Shown: positions 20,489-32,631, numbered from the stretch's first letter. The stretch: DNA of 64,000 nucleotides from Veillonella sp. 3310 (GCF_003999875.1 NZ_RQVJ01000003.1:62001-126000); one strand, 5' to 3'. Program-made: numbers and translations. The notes: generated by a model from the letters alone, not told the origin.

Positions 20489-21697
20489 ATGAAAAAGGGG
20501 TTTACTCTTACACAAACAGGTATACTGCTGACTTTGTGGTTAACATTTTTATTAAGTTTTGTCATGCGCTTATCCTGGTCATCGTTGATGCCAATCGTAA
20601 ATGAAGCGTTGCATTTTACAGCACAGCAAGGGACGTCCTATTTAACAGCTTTCTATTTTGGATATGCATTGACTGTATTGCCAGGGGGACTGTTAGCGGA
20701 TCGTTTTGGCTATCGTAAATCCATTTTAGGTAGCTTAGTGGCTATGGCTATTGTAACGGGGCTTATGAGCACTGTACAAAGTTATGAGTACGGATTAGTA
20801 TTGCGTTTCTTATTGGGTATTGTATCAGGTCCTGTACAATCTGCTTGTTTGAAAGCTATTGGAGAACATTTCAGTGCAGAACAACGTGGTACTGCGGTAG
20901 GTATCTTTATGAGCTGTACATCCTTTGGCATTACCGTGGTCAATGGATATGCACCATTTGTAGCTGTACACTATGGATGGCAAATGGCATTTTTGATGAC
21001 TGCTTTATTGCCATTACTAGTATTCTTTTTAGCTTTGTTTACAGTGAAAGAAGTACAAGCTTTCAGAAAGAATCACACAGTAGACACACAAGGTACAGAG
21101 CAACAGTCCATGTCATTGGCACAAAGTTTGAAGTTTGTAGGAACGAACCGCAACATTTTATTGTTAGCAGTGATGGGATTTTTTGCAACAGGTACTACAT
21201 GGGGCGTTACCACATGGGCTAACTTGTATTTGGTGAAACAATTACATGTGACGCCTATCTTTGCGGGAGCCATCATGAGCCTCTATGGTATCGCTGCGGT
21301 GATTGCAAAGCCGACCATTGGATTCATTTCTGATAGAATTTCATTGCCAAGAAACTATTTGGCGGCCATCGTTATGTTTTTATTCTCTCCAGCTTTATTA
21401 ATCTTTGCGAACACAAGTAATCCAGATATGTTATACATTACAGCACCTCTCTTAGGCATGGGGGCATTCATGTATAGTCCATTAACCAACGCTATCATTA
21501 TCCAAGCGGCACCACCAGAACTAAGAGGGACCACAGCAGGATTCGTGAACTTGTTCAACCAAATAGGAGCCCTCACAGCACCTATCATCTTGTCTACCGT
21601 ATTAACCGCTACAGGCAATTACCAAACAGCGTTAATGGCACTATCTATCTCTCCAATCATCGGAGCTATCTTGTTGTCATTAATTCGATTAAAATAG
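20489..21697 (+). CDS. Major facilitator superfamily transporter
   Basis: A ~402-residue protein with 12 predicted membrane segments. The MFS signature GLLADRFGYRKS lies in the loop between segments 2 and 3, and a related ISDRISLPRN motif occurs in the second half. AGGAGGT precedes the ATG at 20489. The closest general type is the anion/sugar-phosphate or nitrate-type MFS; the substrate cannot be assigned. Confidence 0.88.
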   Translation: MKKGFTLTQTGILLTLWLTFLLSFVMRLSWSSLMPIVNEALHFTAQQGTSYLTAFYFGYALTVLPGGLLADRFGYRKSILGSLVAMAIVTGLMSTVQSYEYGLVLRFLLGIVSGPVQSACLKAIGEHFSAEQRGTAVGIFMSCTSFGITVVNGYAPFVAVHYGWQMAFLMTALLPLLVFFLALFTVKEVQAFRKNHTVDTQGTEQQSMSLAQSLKFVGTNRNILLLAVMGFFATGTTWGVTTWANLYLVKQLHVTPIFAGAIMSLYGIAAVIAKPTIGFISDRISLPRNYLAAIVMFLFSPALLIFANTSNPDMLYITAPLLGMGAFMYSPLTNAIIIQAAPPELRGTTAGFVNLFNQIGALTAPIILSTVLTATGNYQTALMALSISPIIGAILLSLIRLK

Positions 21698-21786
21698 GAA
21701 TATAGGGCCTTGAAATAGATCCCTTAGTGGTATCTCTCTTTCCATTCCTTAGAAATGCAATGTTAGGATATACTCTTGTAGGTCTT

Positions 21787-22109
21787 CTTTTGCAATGGTA
21801 GGACAAAGTCGATGTAGCACAGCAAGCACGTATCGATATTGATTGTTTATATTTAGTAAATGGAAGAAGAGCAGGGCATGGGTAAATAGATTCTAGTATA
21901 TGAAATGATATTTGTATTTGCCTAAATTATGCTAATCTGAGAAGAACGTGGCATACCTCGGAGCAAACCTAACGGAGTATCAGTTTGTGGAGAGGTGTGC
22001 CACGGTCTTCCTTTTATCGGGGAATTCAGAAATAGAGGCCAGACTTTGTGCCCTGCTCTTCGATTTAGAAACTATGCTGTGCTTTCAGTGTGCGCCAATA
22101 TTGCAAAAG
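21787..22109. repeat. Nested palindromic repeat, copy B (largest)
   Basis: Four concentric inverted repeats share one centre: 21787-21796/22100-22109 (10 bp), 21816-21824/22075-22083 (9 bp), 21866-21878/22049-22061 (13 bp), and 21941-21959/21992-22010 (19 positions, one mismatch, one G-T). The core is GCAAAC (21963-21968) with GTTTGT (21983-21988). Weak pairing may extend outward to ~21750 and ~22150. No gene is supported inside; a 61-codon open frame is only the palindrome read through. Confidence 0.85.
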
Positions 22110-22270
22110 AACACCATAAAGATATCATCGTAACGCAAGTTTCATTTGCGAAGATTGGAATTTTGTGAGACAATAAGAGTAAAGAAAAGGAATTTTCAAG
22201 TCTATGTCGAATTCTAGTGATATAGACAAGTTACATAGTAGCACAGTAACAATTCGGAGGAGGTCTTACT

Positions 22271-22717
22271 ATGGTGGAATATAAAAAAATAATTGTTCCT
22301 GCAGATGGATCGGAAAATGGTAAAAGAGCATTAGAACATGCATTGGCAATTGTAAAACGTAATGATGCGGAATTGATTTTGGTGCATGTAGCGAATATTG
22401 TATCCGCAATTTCTAACTTTGACCAAACTCCAATCAGTGGTGGTTATGTATCGGAGCAAATTGCAGAAGATATGGAAGAAACTGGTAAAAAAATCTTAAG
22501 CGAAGTCGCAGAAGATGTACCGGCAGATATGAAAGTAAAATGCGTCTTTGAAGTAGGGTCTCCTGGACCTGCTGTATTAGCGGTGGCTAAAAAATATGAT
22601 GCAGACTTAATTGTTATGGGGAGCCGTGGATTAGGACCTTTGAAAGGCCTATTTATGGGTAGTGTAAGTAGTTATGTAACTAGTCATTCCACATGTCCAG
22701 TATTAATTGTTAAATAA
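22271..22717 (+). CDS. Universal stress protein, UspA family
   Basis: A 148-residue UspA-fold protein. The strand IIVPADGSENGKRALEHA and the ATP-binding motif GSRGLGPLKGLFMGSVSSYV (G-2x-G-9x-G-S/T type) are clear, so this member probably binds ATP. The GGAGGAGG ribosome-binding site is strong. A terminator follows directly. Confidence 0.94.
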   Translation: MVEYKKIIVPADGSENGKRALEHALAIVKRNDAELILVHVANIVSAISNFDQTPISGGYVSEQIAEDMEETGKKILSEVAEDVPADMKVKCVFEVGSPGPAVLAVAKKYDADLIVMGSRGLGPLKGLFMGSVSSYVTSHSTCPVLIVK

Positions 22718-22725
22718 TAGGATAC

Positions 22726-22757
22726 AAGGCTTTGTTCTCTGAGCAAAGCCTTTTTTT
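22726..22757 (+). terminator. Terminator after the universal stress gene
   Basis: A 9-bp stem (22726-22734 with 22744-22752, AAGGCTTTG/CAAAGCCTT) is followed by a run of T. The next gene's ribosome-binding site begins at once after it. Confidence 0.92.
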
Positions 22758-22769
22758 ATGGAGATATAT

Positions 22770-24197
22770 ATGAATATACAACATATACGTTGGTTACATG
22801 AAGAACTTGAGCAATGGCGGGAGGAAGGTCTAATTTCAGAAGAGCAAAGCCATCGATTACAAGCTAAGTATGGTTTTATTCCTAAAGAGGGGCCATCTTG
22901 GACGCGACTGATCACCGTGTTAGGGGGCGCTGCGCTCATTTTGCTGGGGATTATTTTGCTCTTTGCAGGCTATTGGTATGGATTTTCCCCAAATGGGCGC
23001 TTTGACTGGTCATTAGTCATCTTATTACTGGCAATCGCCATTGTAGGGGGCGGTGTTTGGAAAGCCAAGCCAGCGAGTATGGTTGCTGAGGCCATTACAG
23101 TCATCTATATGGCAATTTTAACGACGTCAACCTTATTAGTGGCAGATACCTATTATACAGGGGAACACATGGGATTATATGTGTTGATTATCCTGTGTTG
23201 TTCTTTGCCCATCATTTATATTCTAGATTCGGCGTTGGGGATGATTTTGTACCTCATTGGCGTCTTAGGCTGGAGTTTTTCCAGTCATCCTTTGAATGCG
23301 TGGGTAGGACCGGCTGCCGTAGGTGGACTGTTATTAGTAGCAGTGCCATACTATATACGTCGTTTTGGTCAGTATCAACAGGTGAAAGACCCTTTATTGG
23401 TGTCTGTATCGTGGGCATTTGTAGGTGCCATTTTTGGAGAAGTATTTTTCACCTTATCCACCTATGAACCGCAAATGAATCTATTTTTTATCAGTGTATT
23501 AGGCGCCGTTACTTATGGACTAGGCACATTAGAAAAGAAAATAACCCTCTTAGCATTACCTTGTAAGGGGGTAGGTGCTATTGCCTTACTGTATACCATT
23601 GTGGAAGGTACGTACATCAGTACATGGATTCGCATCGGTGAAAGCAGCATGGTATGGTGGTTATGGCTTTGTATGTTACTGAGCCTAGGTGTAGCATTTC
23701 TTGTGTTACGTCGTTTGGTATTGGCAAAACGTATTGAAAGCTGTATTGGATTAATTCCGTTCGTTGTCTTTGTATGTTATATTGTCACTGTATCTGGAGC
23801 GACTCCTATTTTGACATCCATTTTATTTAATGCTTATGTGTTAGTGGCAGCTTTAGGGACGTTTATTCGTGGCACTTTGGTGAAAAAGGTAAGTTTATTA
23901 AATAGCAGCATTTTGACTTTGATAGCTATGTTTGGGGCCCGTTTCTTCGATCCTAGCTTTACCTTTGTAGAACGAGGCGTATCCTTCTTAGTGCTAGGTA
24001 TTATTGTACTAGGAATTAATGCCATTTATTTATGGCGAAAAGGGAAACAACGTGCTACGATGAATCAACGTGTTCGACAAGCACGTCGGCAGGTAGCAGA
24101 TGTATCAGCTTTGGAAACACCGATGGAAACACAAGTAGTGACAGAAGAAACTAAAACGGTAGAATCAGAGGTAGCTATGAAGGAGGAAGAACGATGA
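22770..24197 (+). CDS. DUF2157 multi-pass membrane protein
   Basis: The first ~70 residues are a soluble helical segment (WLHEELEQWREEGLISEEQ) typical of DUF2157. About 12 hydrophobic segments and a charged tail (residues ~435-475) follow. GGAG at 22761-22764 sets the start at 22770. It overlaps the following GDYXXLXY-type gene by four bases, a pairing common in this family. Its function is unknown. Confidence 0.85.
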   Translation: MNIQHIRWLHEELEQWREEGLISEEQSHRLQAKYGFIPKEGPSWTRLITVLGGAALILLGIILLFAGYWYGFSPNGRFDWSLVILLLAIAIVGGGVWKAKPASMVAEAITVIYMAILTTSTLLVADTYYTGEHMGLYVLIILCCSLPIIYILDSALGMILYLIGVLGWSFSSHPLNAWVGPAAVGGLLLVAVPYYIRRFGQYQQVKDPLLVSVSWAFVGAIFGEVFFTLSTYEPQMNLFFISVLGAVTYGLGTLEKKITLLALPCKGVGAIALLYTIVEGTYISTWIRIGESSMVWWLWLCMLLSLGVAFLVLRRLVLAKRIESCIGLIPFVVFVCYIVTVSGATPILTSILFNAYVLVAALGTFIRGTLVKKVSLLNSSILTLIAMFGARFFDPSFTFVERGVSFLVLGIIVLGINAIYLWRKGKQRATMNQRVRQARRQVADVSALETPMETQVVTEETKTVESEVAMKEEER

Positions 24198-24820
24198 AAT
24201 ATCAAAAGTGGATTTTCTTTGCTCTTGCTGCGATTGTTGCCTTGCTAAGTCAATTCTATATTCAACAACGATATACAACCTTATTGCAAGGTGGTGCGGA
24301 ATACCAATGGCCTGTGAAAGTAAGTCGACATATTGGATGGGTTCCGTCAGATTACTTAGAGATAGAGTTTTTAGGGTCTTATGCGAATTGGGAAGGGAAG
24401 CAAACGCCAGAAGTAGGACATGAGGTGTATGTTGTTGTAACACCTAAACAGTCTGGTGTATTGCAAGTGCTATCCGCCACTGATGAAACTCCAAAAGATC
24501 AAGAATACATTCGGGCTAATGTGAAACGATTTGATCATGGTGTAGTGGAATTTTCAATTCCTTTTAATCGTGTGAAAGTAGACCTTAGCAAGGTAGATAG
24601 TAAGTTTTATACCAATTATCGAGGTACTTTGATTGGCACCTTAAAATTACGTGATGGCTATGGGGTAGTCACTGGTGTCTATGCCAAGGGGGTACCGTTG
24701 GAATTAGCTACACCGGAGAGCGTAGTGGATCAAGAAAAAGATTCACGAGTTCTTTTGGAAAAAATTGGTGATACAGAACAAGAAAAAGATGATATAATAG
24801 TAATACCGAACTCTAATTAG
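24194..24820 (+). CDS. GDYXXLXY-type protein, partner of the DUF2157 gene
   Basis: A 208-residue protein with one N-terminal membrane segment (residues 7-25), then an exported domain. The segment WVPSDYLEIEFLGSY matches the position of the family's GDYxxLxY motif, with Ser in place of Gly and Glu-Phe in place of the last positions. Its role is unknown. It is translationally coupled to the DUF2157 gene. Confidence 0.75.
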   Translation: MKYQKWIFFALAAIVALLSQFYIQQRYTTLLQGGAEYQWPVKVSRHIGWVPSDYLEIEFLGSYANWEGKQTPEVGHEVYVVVTPKQSGVLQVLSATDETPKDQEYIRANVKRFDHGVVEFSIPFNRVKVDLSKVDSKFYTNYRGTLIGTLKLRDGYGVVTGVYAKGVPLELATPESVVDQEKDSRVLLEKIGDTEQEKDDIIVIPNSN

Positions 24821-24852
24821 AGGACGGACTACTATATGATAGCGAGGTTAAG

Positions 24853-25149
24853 ATGGAAACAAATCAACAAGAGTTGGAAACACAATTGTTAGCTGAACTA
24901 TTTAAGGTCCTTGGTGATCCAACGCGGTTGCGTATTGTTAGACATCTGCTTCAGAAAGAAATGTGTGTAACTGAAATTGCAGATGCTATGGATATGGGCC
25001 AGTCAGCTATATCTCATCAGTTGCGTGTGTTGCGTCAAGCAAGACTTGTAACATTTAGAAAAGAAGGAAAAACAGCTTGGTATCGCTTAAATGATGACCA
25101 TGTGATTGTTCTTATTCGTCAAGGATTAGAACACGTGGGACATCAATAA
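24853..25149 (+). CDS. ArsR-family transcriptional regulator
   Basis: A 98-residue winged-helix protein. LFKVLGDPTRLRIVRHLL and VTEIADAMDMGQSAISHQLRVLRQARLV form the typical ArsR/SmtB helix-turn-helix, followed by a wing (FRKEGKTAWYRL). The CVC metal motif of ArsR is replaced by EMCVTE, with only one cysteine, so the inducer is unclear. The C-terminal CzrA-type His/Asp site is not complete. Confidence 0.9.
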   Translation: METNQQELETQLLAELFKVLGDPTRLRIVRHLLQKEMCVTEIADAMDMGQSAISHQLRVLRQARLVTFRKEGKTAWYRLNDDHVIVLIRQGLEHVGHQ

Positions 25150-25165
25150 GTGTAGAAACATGTAG

Positions 25166-25190
25166 AAGGGTTGCGAAAGCAGCCCTTTTT
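25166..25190 (+). terminator. Terminator after the ArsR gene
   Basis: AAGGGTTGC (25166-25174) pairs with GCAGCCCTT (25179-25187) around a GAAA loop, followed by T run. Confidence 0.9.
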
Positions 25191-25198
25191 GCATGGAA

Positions 25199-25244
25199 AA
25201 AGGCCTATTCAACCATGTATTAAATACATTGTCAGATAGGCTTT
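25199..25244. terminator. Second hairpin between convergent genes
   Basis: AAAGGCCTAT pairs with ATAGGCTTT (one bulge), and an inner dyad ATGTAT-TAA-ATACAT lies at 25215-25229. It could end the minus-strand AEC gene, though it is ~165 bases past that stop codon. The rest of the gap (25245-25409) shows nothing recognisable. Confidence 0.5.
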
Positions 25245-25409
25245 CTAGAGCTATATGCTTGTATGAGAGAACAGGATATCGCATAGTTTTTATGTAGTGT
25301 TATTGATTTAGACTATTGTCTGCTATATAGTTACATAGTAGACCTAGAATGTACCTATATACGTTTATTTGTTTACTATCTCAAGCAAATTGACATACCA
25401 ATCTGTTAG

Positions 25410-26390
25410 CTATAAAGGGAACACATAGTATGCCAATAATATAGCTAGGGGCATAGTAAAAGAAGAAAGAACTGTAGTAGCTAGTACGATTTGCGTAGCT
25501 AGTTCTGGATTGTTGTTCATCTCCACTGCCATGAGGGCGGTGTTTACTGCAGATGGGACTGCGTAAGCGATGATAATGCTTTGCGCTGCAATAGCACTTA
25601 GTGGTGTGTAGTACATGGTAATAGGAAGTACTACGATTAATGCTAATACAGGACCTGCGATTAATCGCAAGAAAGAAGTAATCATGACATCTTTTTTGAT
25701 GAAGTTCCAAGGCGTTCGATTCAACTGTACTCCTAGAGTCAGCATAGCGGCGCCTACAAAGCAACGGCCGAATATATCTAAAGGCCCCCATATAATGGTT
25801 TGGGTGAAATCGATAGGAATGTAGTAATGAGCAATGATTGAGATAGGTACGCAGTAAATAATAGGAATATGTAAGATAGTACGTAAAGATTCTGCAGTGG
25901 TTAACTTTCCTTTGCCAGCTTGATAGAATCCCAAGGAGTTACAGAACACAGTTTGTATAATAAAGGTAGCGATAATGGCGATAACCCCATCATGTAAATA
26001 AGGGGTAGCCCCATCGATGATGTATGGTTCATTGGCAAAGACGAAAGTTCCTAGGGCTACTCCTAAGTTACCAATGTTCGAGAACATCACTGCATTGCGG
26101 ACAATTTCTGTTTTTCCTAAATTATAACCTTGCCACTTAGCGACGATGCCTGCTAATGCTGAGTTAGCAAATAAAATGATGAGGGCACAGCCAAAAATTT
26201 CAAAACTTTCATGGGTTAAATCAGTGACATAAAAGGATTTCAAAATATAGGCGGGCAGAAATAAATAAAAGTTCAACTTACTCAAAGTTCGTAAATCGAG
26301 GTGAAACCATCGATCTAGTAAGACCCCCATGAGGGTAAGTAATAAAATGGGGACGATGCTAGTGAGAATGATGTGAAAAAATAAATCCAT
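25410..26390 (-). CDS. AEC-family (auxin efflux carrier-like) transporter
   Basis: A 326-residue protein with about ten hydrophobic segments in two five-helix halves, as in the AEC/BART superfamily. The LTLMGVLLDRW start, GNLGVALGTF and SAVNTALMAVEMNNNPELA segments are typical of malate/organic-acid carriers (MleP-like). The substrate is unknown. AAGGAGG precedes the ATG. Confidence 0.87.
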   Translation of the reverse strand: MDLFFHIILTSIVPILLLTLMGVLLDRWFHLDLRTLSKLNFYLFLPAYILKSFYVTDLTHESFEIFGCALIILFANSALAGIVAKWQGYNLGKTEIVRNAVMFSNIGNLGVALGTFVFANEPYIIDGATPYLHDGVIAIIATFIIQTVFCNSLGFYQAGKGKLTTAESLRTILHIPIIYCVPISIIAHYYIPIDFTQTIIWGPLDIFGRCFVGAAMLTLGVQLNRTPWNFIKKDVMITSFLRLIAGPVLALIVVLPITMYYTPLSAIAAQSIIIAYAVPSAVNTALMAVEMNNNPELATQIVLATTVLSSFTMPLAILLAYYVFPL

Positions 26391-26455
26391 AATGGATAAC
26401 CTCCTTAGGTTGTATAGTTGTCATCTCTATTGTACCACATGTAATTAAAATCATT

Positions 26456-26483
26456 TTGCTTAATATCATTTTTCTAGTATAAT
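26456..26483 (+). promoter_or_regulatory. Promoter of modABC
   Basis: TTGCTT (26456-26461), 16-bp spacer, TATAAT (26478-26483). It lies ~55 bases before modA. No ModE-type operator is evident. Confidence 0.65.
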
Positions 26484-26538
26484 GAGAATATGTAGTAAGC
26501 TTCTAAGTGTATATATTTAAATTAGGGAGGATATCATT

Positions 26539-27327
26539 ATGAAGCGTAATTGGTTAATGGGGTTAGTTATGGCAGGTATGTTAGCATTAGCTGGCTGTGG
26601 TGGACAAGGCACTACATCGTCTACAGCACCATCTACAAATGAAACAATCACTGTATCTGCAGCAGCTAGTATGCAGGGGGCATTGGAAGAATTAAAAGCA
26701 GACTATGTGAAAAAACATAACTTAAAACCTGAACAAGTGAATATTGTCTATGCAGGTTCTGGCACTTTGCGTCAACAAATTGAAGAAGGCGCGCCATCCA
26801 GTATCTTTATTTCTGCGAACAAAAAGAATATGGATCAATTGAATGAAAAAGGATTAATGGATAACATTCGTCCATTCGTAGCGAATACATTGGTGATGAT
26901 TGTACCAAAAGGTAAAGAAGCTGTGACATTAGATAATATTACGAATGCAAAACGCGTAGCTATCGGCACAGTAGAAACAGTGCCAGCTGGTAAATATGCG
27001 AAAGAATCCTTAACCAAAGCTAATTTGTGGGATGCAGTAGAACCTAATATTGTATTTGCGAAAGATGTAAAAGCAGTAGGTGCGTACATTGCGGAAGGCG
27101 CAGCTGATGTAGGATTCGTATATAAAACTGATGCCTTAGCATTGAAAGATAAAGTAGATATTTCTGCTACAGTGGATGCTAAATTACATGCACCTATCGA
27201 GTACCCTATCGGTGTGGTGAAAAAGAACCAAAATAAATTAACTGAAGATTTTTATGCGTTCCTAACAAGTAAAGAAGCTAACGAAGTATTAGCCAAATGG
27301 GGCTTCGCTGAGCCAGCTCAAAAATGA
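26539..27327 (+). CDS. modA: Molybdate ABC transporter substrate-binding lipoprotein
   Basis: A 262-residue periplasmic binding protein with a lipobox (LALAGCG, cysteine at ~residue 20). The N-terminal VSAAASMQGALEEL, VYAGSGTLRQQIEEGAP and ISANKKNMDQL segments are those of ModA. AGGGAGGAT precedes the start. The stop overlaps the modB start. Confidence 0.95.
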   Translation: MKRNWLMGLVMAGMLALAGCGGQGTTSSTAPSTNETITVSAAASMQGALEELKADYVKKHNLKPEQVNIVYAGSGTLRQQIEEGAPSSIFISANKKNMDQLNEKGLMDNIRPFVANTLVMIVPKGKEAVTLDNITNAKRVAIGTVETVPAGKYAKESLTKANLWDAVEPNIVFAKDVKAVGAYIAEGAADVGFVYKTDALALKDKVDISATVDAKLHAPIEYPIGVVKKNQNKLTEDFYAFLTSKEANEVLAKWGFAEPAQK

Positions 27328-27983
27328 TAGCCTTACAACTATCCATCGAAGTTGCCTTTCTGGCACTTTTGATTAATGTCATTTTTGGACTTAGTTTGAA
27401 CTATGTGATGAAACATTATGCCTTTCCAGGAAAATCTTTAATTGATTCTTTCTTTACATTGCCCTTGGTATTACCACCAGTGGTATTAGGCTTTGTGTTG
27501 CTCATCATATTTTCTCCAGGCAATGCCTTTGGAGCTTGGTTAGAGGCGCATGGAATTCGCGTGGTCTTCTCTAAGTTAGGGGCAATTATTGCATCCGCCG
27601 TGGTGAGTTTTCCTCTGTTTTATCAATCTGTTCGAACAGCGCTAGCCGCTATCGATAGCGATATGGAAGATGTAGCCCGTACATTAGGAGCCTCGGAGTT
27701 TCGTGTGTTTTGGACTATCTCCTTGCCGTTAGCGTGGAAAGGAATTCTCAGTGGATCCATCCTTTCCTTTGCCCGTGGATTAGGAGAATTTGGTGCCACT
27801 ATTTTGATTGCTGGAAATATTCCAGGTATTACAAGGACGATGCCCTTAGCCATTTATTCTCTCGTAGAATTTGGCGATTATAGTGGGGCCTTTGAACTTG
27901 TGATTTATATTTGTATTTTAACATTGGGGCTTGTGTGGGCCATTCAAGGTCTAACAAAAGGATCCCTCTTCTCAAATCGGTAA
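27324..27983 (+). CDS. modB: Molybdate ABC transporter permease
   Basis: A 219-residue inner-membrane protein with five or six segments. The EAA loop region DVARTLGASEFRVFWTISLPLAWKGI contacts ModC. TMPLAIYSLVEFGDYSGAF near the C-terminus is typical of ModB. It overlaps modA by four bases. Confidence 0.95.
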   Translation: MIALQLSIEVAFLALLINVIFGLSLNYVMKHYAFPGKSLIDSFFTLPLVLPPVVLGFVLLIIFSPGNAFGAWLEAHGIRVVFSKLGAIIASAVVSFPLFYQSVRTALAAIDSDMEDVARTLGASEFRVFWTISLPLAWKGILSGSILSFARGLGEFGATILIAGNIPGITRTMPLAIYSLVEFGDYSGAFELVIYICILTLGLVWAIQGLTKGSLFSNR

Positions 27984-27992
27984 GGAGGTACT

Positions 27993-28619
27993 ATGATTTC
28001 CTTTGATATCGTCATAGAACGAGGTACTTTTGTTGTGAAAGCCCAAGGTACATTACAAGAAGGTATTACTACATTGATGGGCCCTTCTGGAAGCGGGAAA
28101 TCTACATTTTTGAAAGCTTTATGTGGATTGTTAACACCCAAAGAAGGTAGGATTACAGCCAATGATGCGGTATGGTTTGAGGGCAAGAAGGTAGTAACAC
28201 CTACCCAAGAACGACACATTGGCTATATGCCGCAAGGCAATATTGTGTTTCCCCATATGACTGTAGAGGACAATATCCGATACAGCAAACAAGGATCTCC
28301 AGAGTTATTCGATCATATTGTGGAACGTTTGCGATTGACACCACATCTTAAGAAAAAAGCCAAAGGCTTGTCTGGTGGGGAACAACAACGGGTGGCATTA
28401 GGTCGAGCGTTGTACTCTAAACCGGTACTACTCATTTTAGATGAACCACTCACAGCGTTAGATGTAAATCTACGTGCTCAGCTGCAACAAGATTTAGTCG
28501 CCATTATTTCTGAATGGGCTATCCCCTGCTTGTGGGTCACTCATAGCGAAGAAGAGGCCGCAGCCGTGGGCAACCATCGACTGTTATGTCGTGATGGGGT
28601 TATAGCAGAGGAACTTTAA
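27993..28619 (+). CDS. modC: Molybdate ABC transporter ATPase, short form without the Mop domain
   Basis: Walker A is GPSGSGKST, the signature is LSGGEQQRVALGRAL, Walker B is LLILDEPLTALD, and the switch histidine is in WVTHSEEEA. The protein stops at 208 residues, just after the nucleotide-binding domain. Full ModC carries an extra ~130-residue molybdate-binding TOBE/Mop domain, so regulation by molybdate must differ. It is co-transcribed with modAB. Confidence 0.92.
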   Translation: MISFDIVIERGTFVVKAQGTLQEGITTLMGPSGSGKSTFLKALCGLLTPKEGRITANDAVWFEGKKVVTPTQERHIGYMPQGNIVFPHMTVEDNIRYSKQGSPELFDHIVERLRLTPHLKKKAKGLSGGEQQRVALGRALYSKPVLLILDEPLTALDVNLRAQLQQDLVAIISEWAIPCLWVTHSEEEAAAVGNHRLLCRDGVIAEEL

Positions 28620-28720
28620 GTAGGATGTTGGTTTATAAGGCGGGGCTGATGGTGGCAAGTTTAGAAACAATGCAATCAGACTGCGGTAGATGAACACATA
28701 CATAACAAAAGTAATAGCGT

Positions 28721-28762
28721 AATAGAGGAATGTTGATGCACTTTGATCAGCATTCCTCTATT
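28721..28762 (+). terminator. Hairpin downstream of modC
   Basis: A 12-bp perfect stem AATAGAGGAATG (28721-28732) / CATTCCTCTATT (28751-28762). The T run is short (TTTG), so it may be a moderate terminator. Bases 28620-28720 show no other feature. Confidence 0.7.
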
Positions 28763-28822
28763 TGTATACCATGACAATATCACATGCCGTTCATAATATT
28801 TGTAGCTAAATTTGTTTATTTC

Positions 28823-28852
28823 TTTACAGTATAGATGTATATGAAGTATAAT
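28823..28852 (+). promoter_or_regulatory. Promoter of glmS
   Basis: TTTACA (28823-28828), 18-bp spacer, TATAAT (28847-28852). Transcription would begin near 28859 and place the ribozyme in the leader. Confidence 0.8.
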
Positions 28853-28939
28853 ACTACTGATTATGACTATTTTTAAATTACTTAGGCATAGTCAACAGAA
28901 CTGTCGAAACAATGACAAAGGAGGAACCAAATTCGTAAA

Positions 28940-29090
28940 GGCGAATAGCGCAAGCGCTGGAAAGAGACAGCTTTCACAGCGGACGAGGTAGAGGAGTATC
29001 GAAATTCAGCGGATGCCTCTCGGCTAGCTTCAGTCGTAGAAGTAGAGCAAAACACCAAGGTAACTAGGTGCACAAAGGCTATTTTCAGAA
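28940..29090 (+). ncRNA. glmS ribozyme-riboswitch
   Basis: The self-cleaving RNA that senses glucosamine-6-phosphate lies in the glmS leader. The core starts at AGCGC (28947-28951), with expected cleavage before G28948. The conserved GACGAGG, GGAGTATCGAAATTC and AGCGGATGCCTC blocks of the ligand pocket and P2.1/P2.2 core follow, then the P3/P4 hairpins and the distal CAAAACACCAAGG. The order and spacing to the glmS ATG fit the family. Confidence 0.93.
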
Positions 29091-29125
29091 GCAATAGTAA
29101 TGAATTAATCAAGGAGGTACATACC

Positions 29126-31953
<2,828 letters not shown>

Positions 31954-31960
31954 TGATGAA

Positions 31961-32002
31961 GATGTAATGAGATGCGTATATAGCATTTCATTACATCTTT
32001 TT
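31961..32002 (+). terminator. Terminator after trpS
   Basis: GATGTAATGAGATGC (31961-31975) pairs with GCATTTCATTACATC (31983-31997), followed by TTTTT. Confidence 0.93.
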
Positions 32003-32130
32003 AATCATGTATACTATGACGCGGTGAGGATATCTAGCAGGATAGGTATGTAGTAAAGGAATATATGGTATCTACAGAGGTGTTGAGTAGGAACACCATA
32101 GAGGTTGGAGTACTGTTTAGGAGAGGAACT

Positions 32131-32631
32131 ATGAAACGTGAAGAAATAGAAGAACTGTTTCCTTGTGGAGCGATTCAAGAAGAATTACATAATTCCTCTG
32201 TTATGATATGGGGATTTCAACTAGTGTATGCAGCTATCGCTGCTTGGGGGCTGTATCGTGGAGTACTTCTATATCGAGAACTGGGTCATAGCTTCAATAT
32301 GTGGATGCTTCTTCTTATGGTGGTATCTGCCTACGCATTATTGCGCATGTACCAGCAAGACGATGTGGAGATTTATATCGCTACAGAAGGAATTATTTTA
32401 AAACGAACACCTATATTAGTAAAAGAACGGATAGAACGATTCTTCGCACCAGATCTATATTTAACCTTTGTTCATTATCAAGGTATCATGGGTTTTGGAG
32501 AGGACTGGAAAACTTTGTATGTTCAGACAGAAACGGGCGGTATATATATCGTGCCTATTAGCTTACAGTTTTTGAGCCATCAAGATAAAATGAAAGTCTT
32601 AGAGGCATTGAATCGATATAAAAATACTTGA
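32131..32631 (+). CDS. Small membrane protein with a PH-like C-terminal domain, unknown
   Basis: A 166-residue protein with two membrane segments (about residues 25-45 and 55-75) and a soluble C-terminal domain rich in beta-strands, resembling bacterial PH-like YcxB/PH_2 folds. I chose ATG 32131 because AGGAGAGGAA precedes it; an ATG 22 codons upstream lacks a site. The function is unknown. Confidence 0.65.
   Translation: MKREEIEELFPCGAIQEELHNSSVMIWGFQLVYAAIAAWGLYRGVLLYRELGHSFNMWMLLLMVVSAYALLRMYQQDDVEIYIATEGIILKRTPILVKERIERFFAPDLYLTFVHYQGIMGFGEDWKTLYVQTETGGIYIVPISLQFLSHQDKMKVLEALNRYKNT

Noticed and set aside
21948-22133. A 61-codon open frame
   Set aside because: It lies wholly in palindrome B, has no ribosome-binding site, and its sequence is explained by the inverted repeat.
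25381-25791. A 136-codon minus-strand open frame
   Set aside because: It overlaps the AEC transporter in another frame; the AEC protein has clear family features and a good start.
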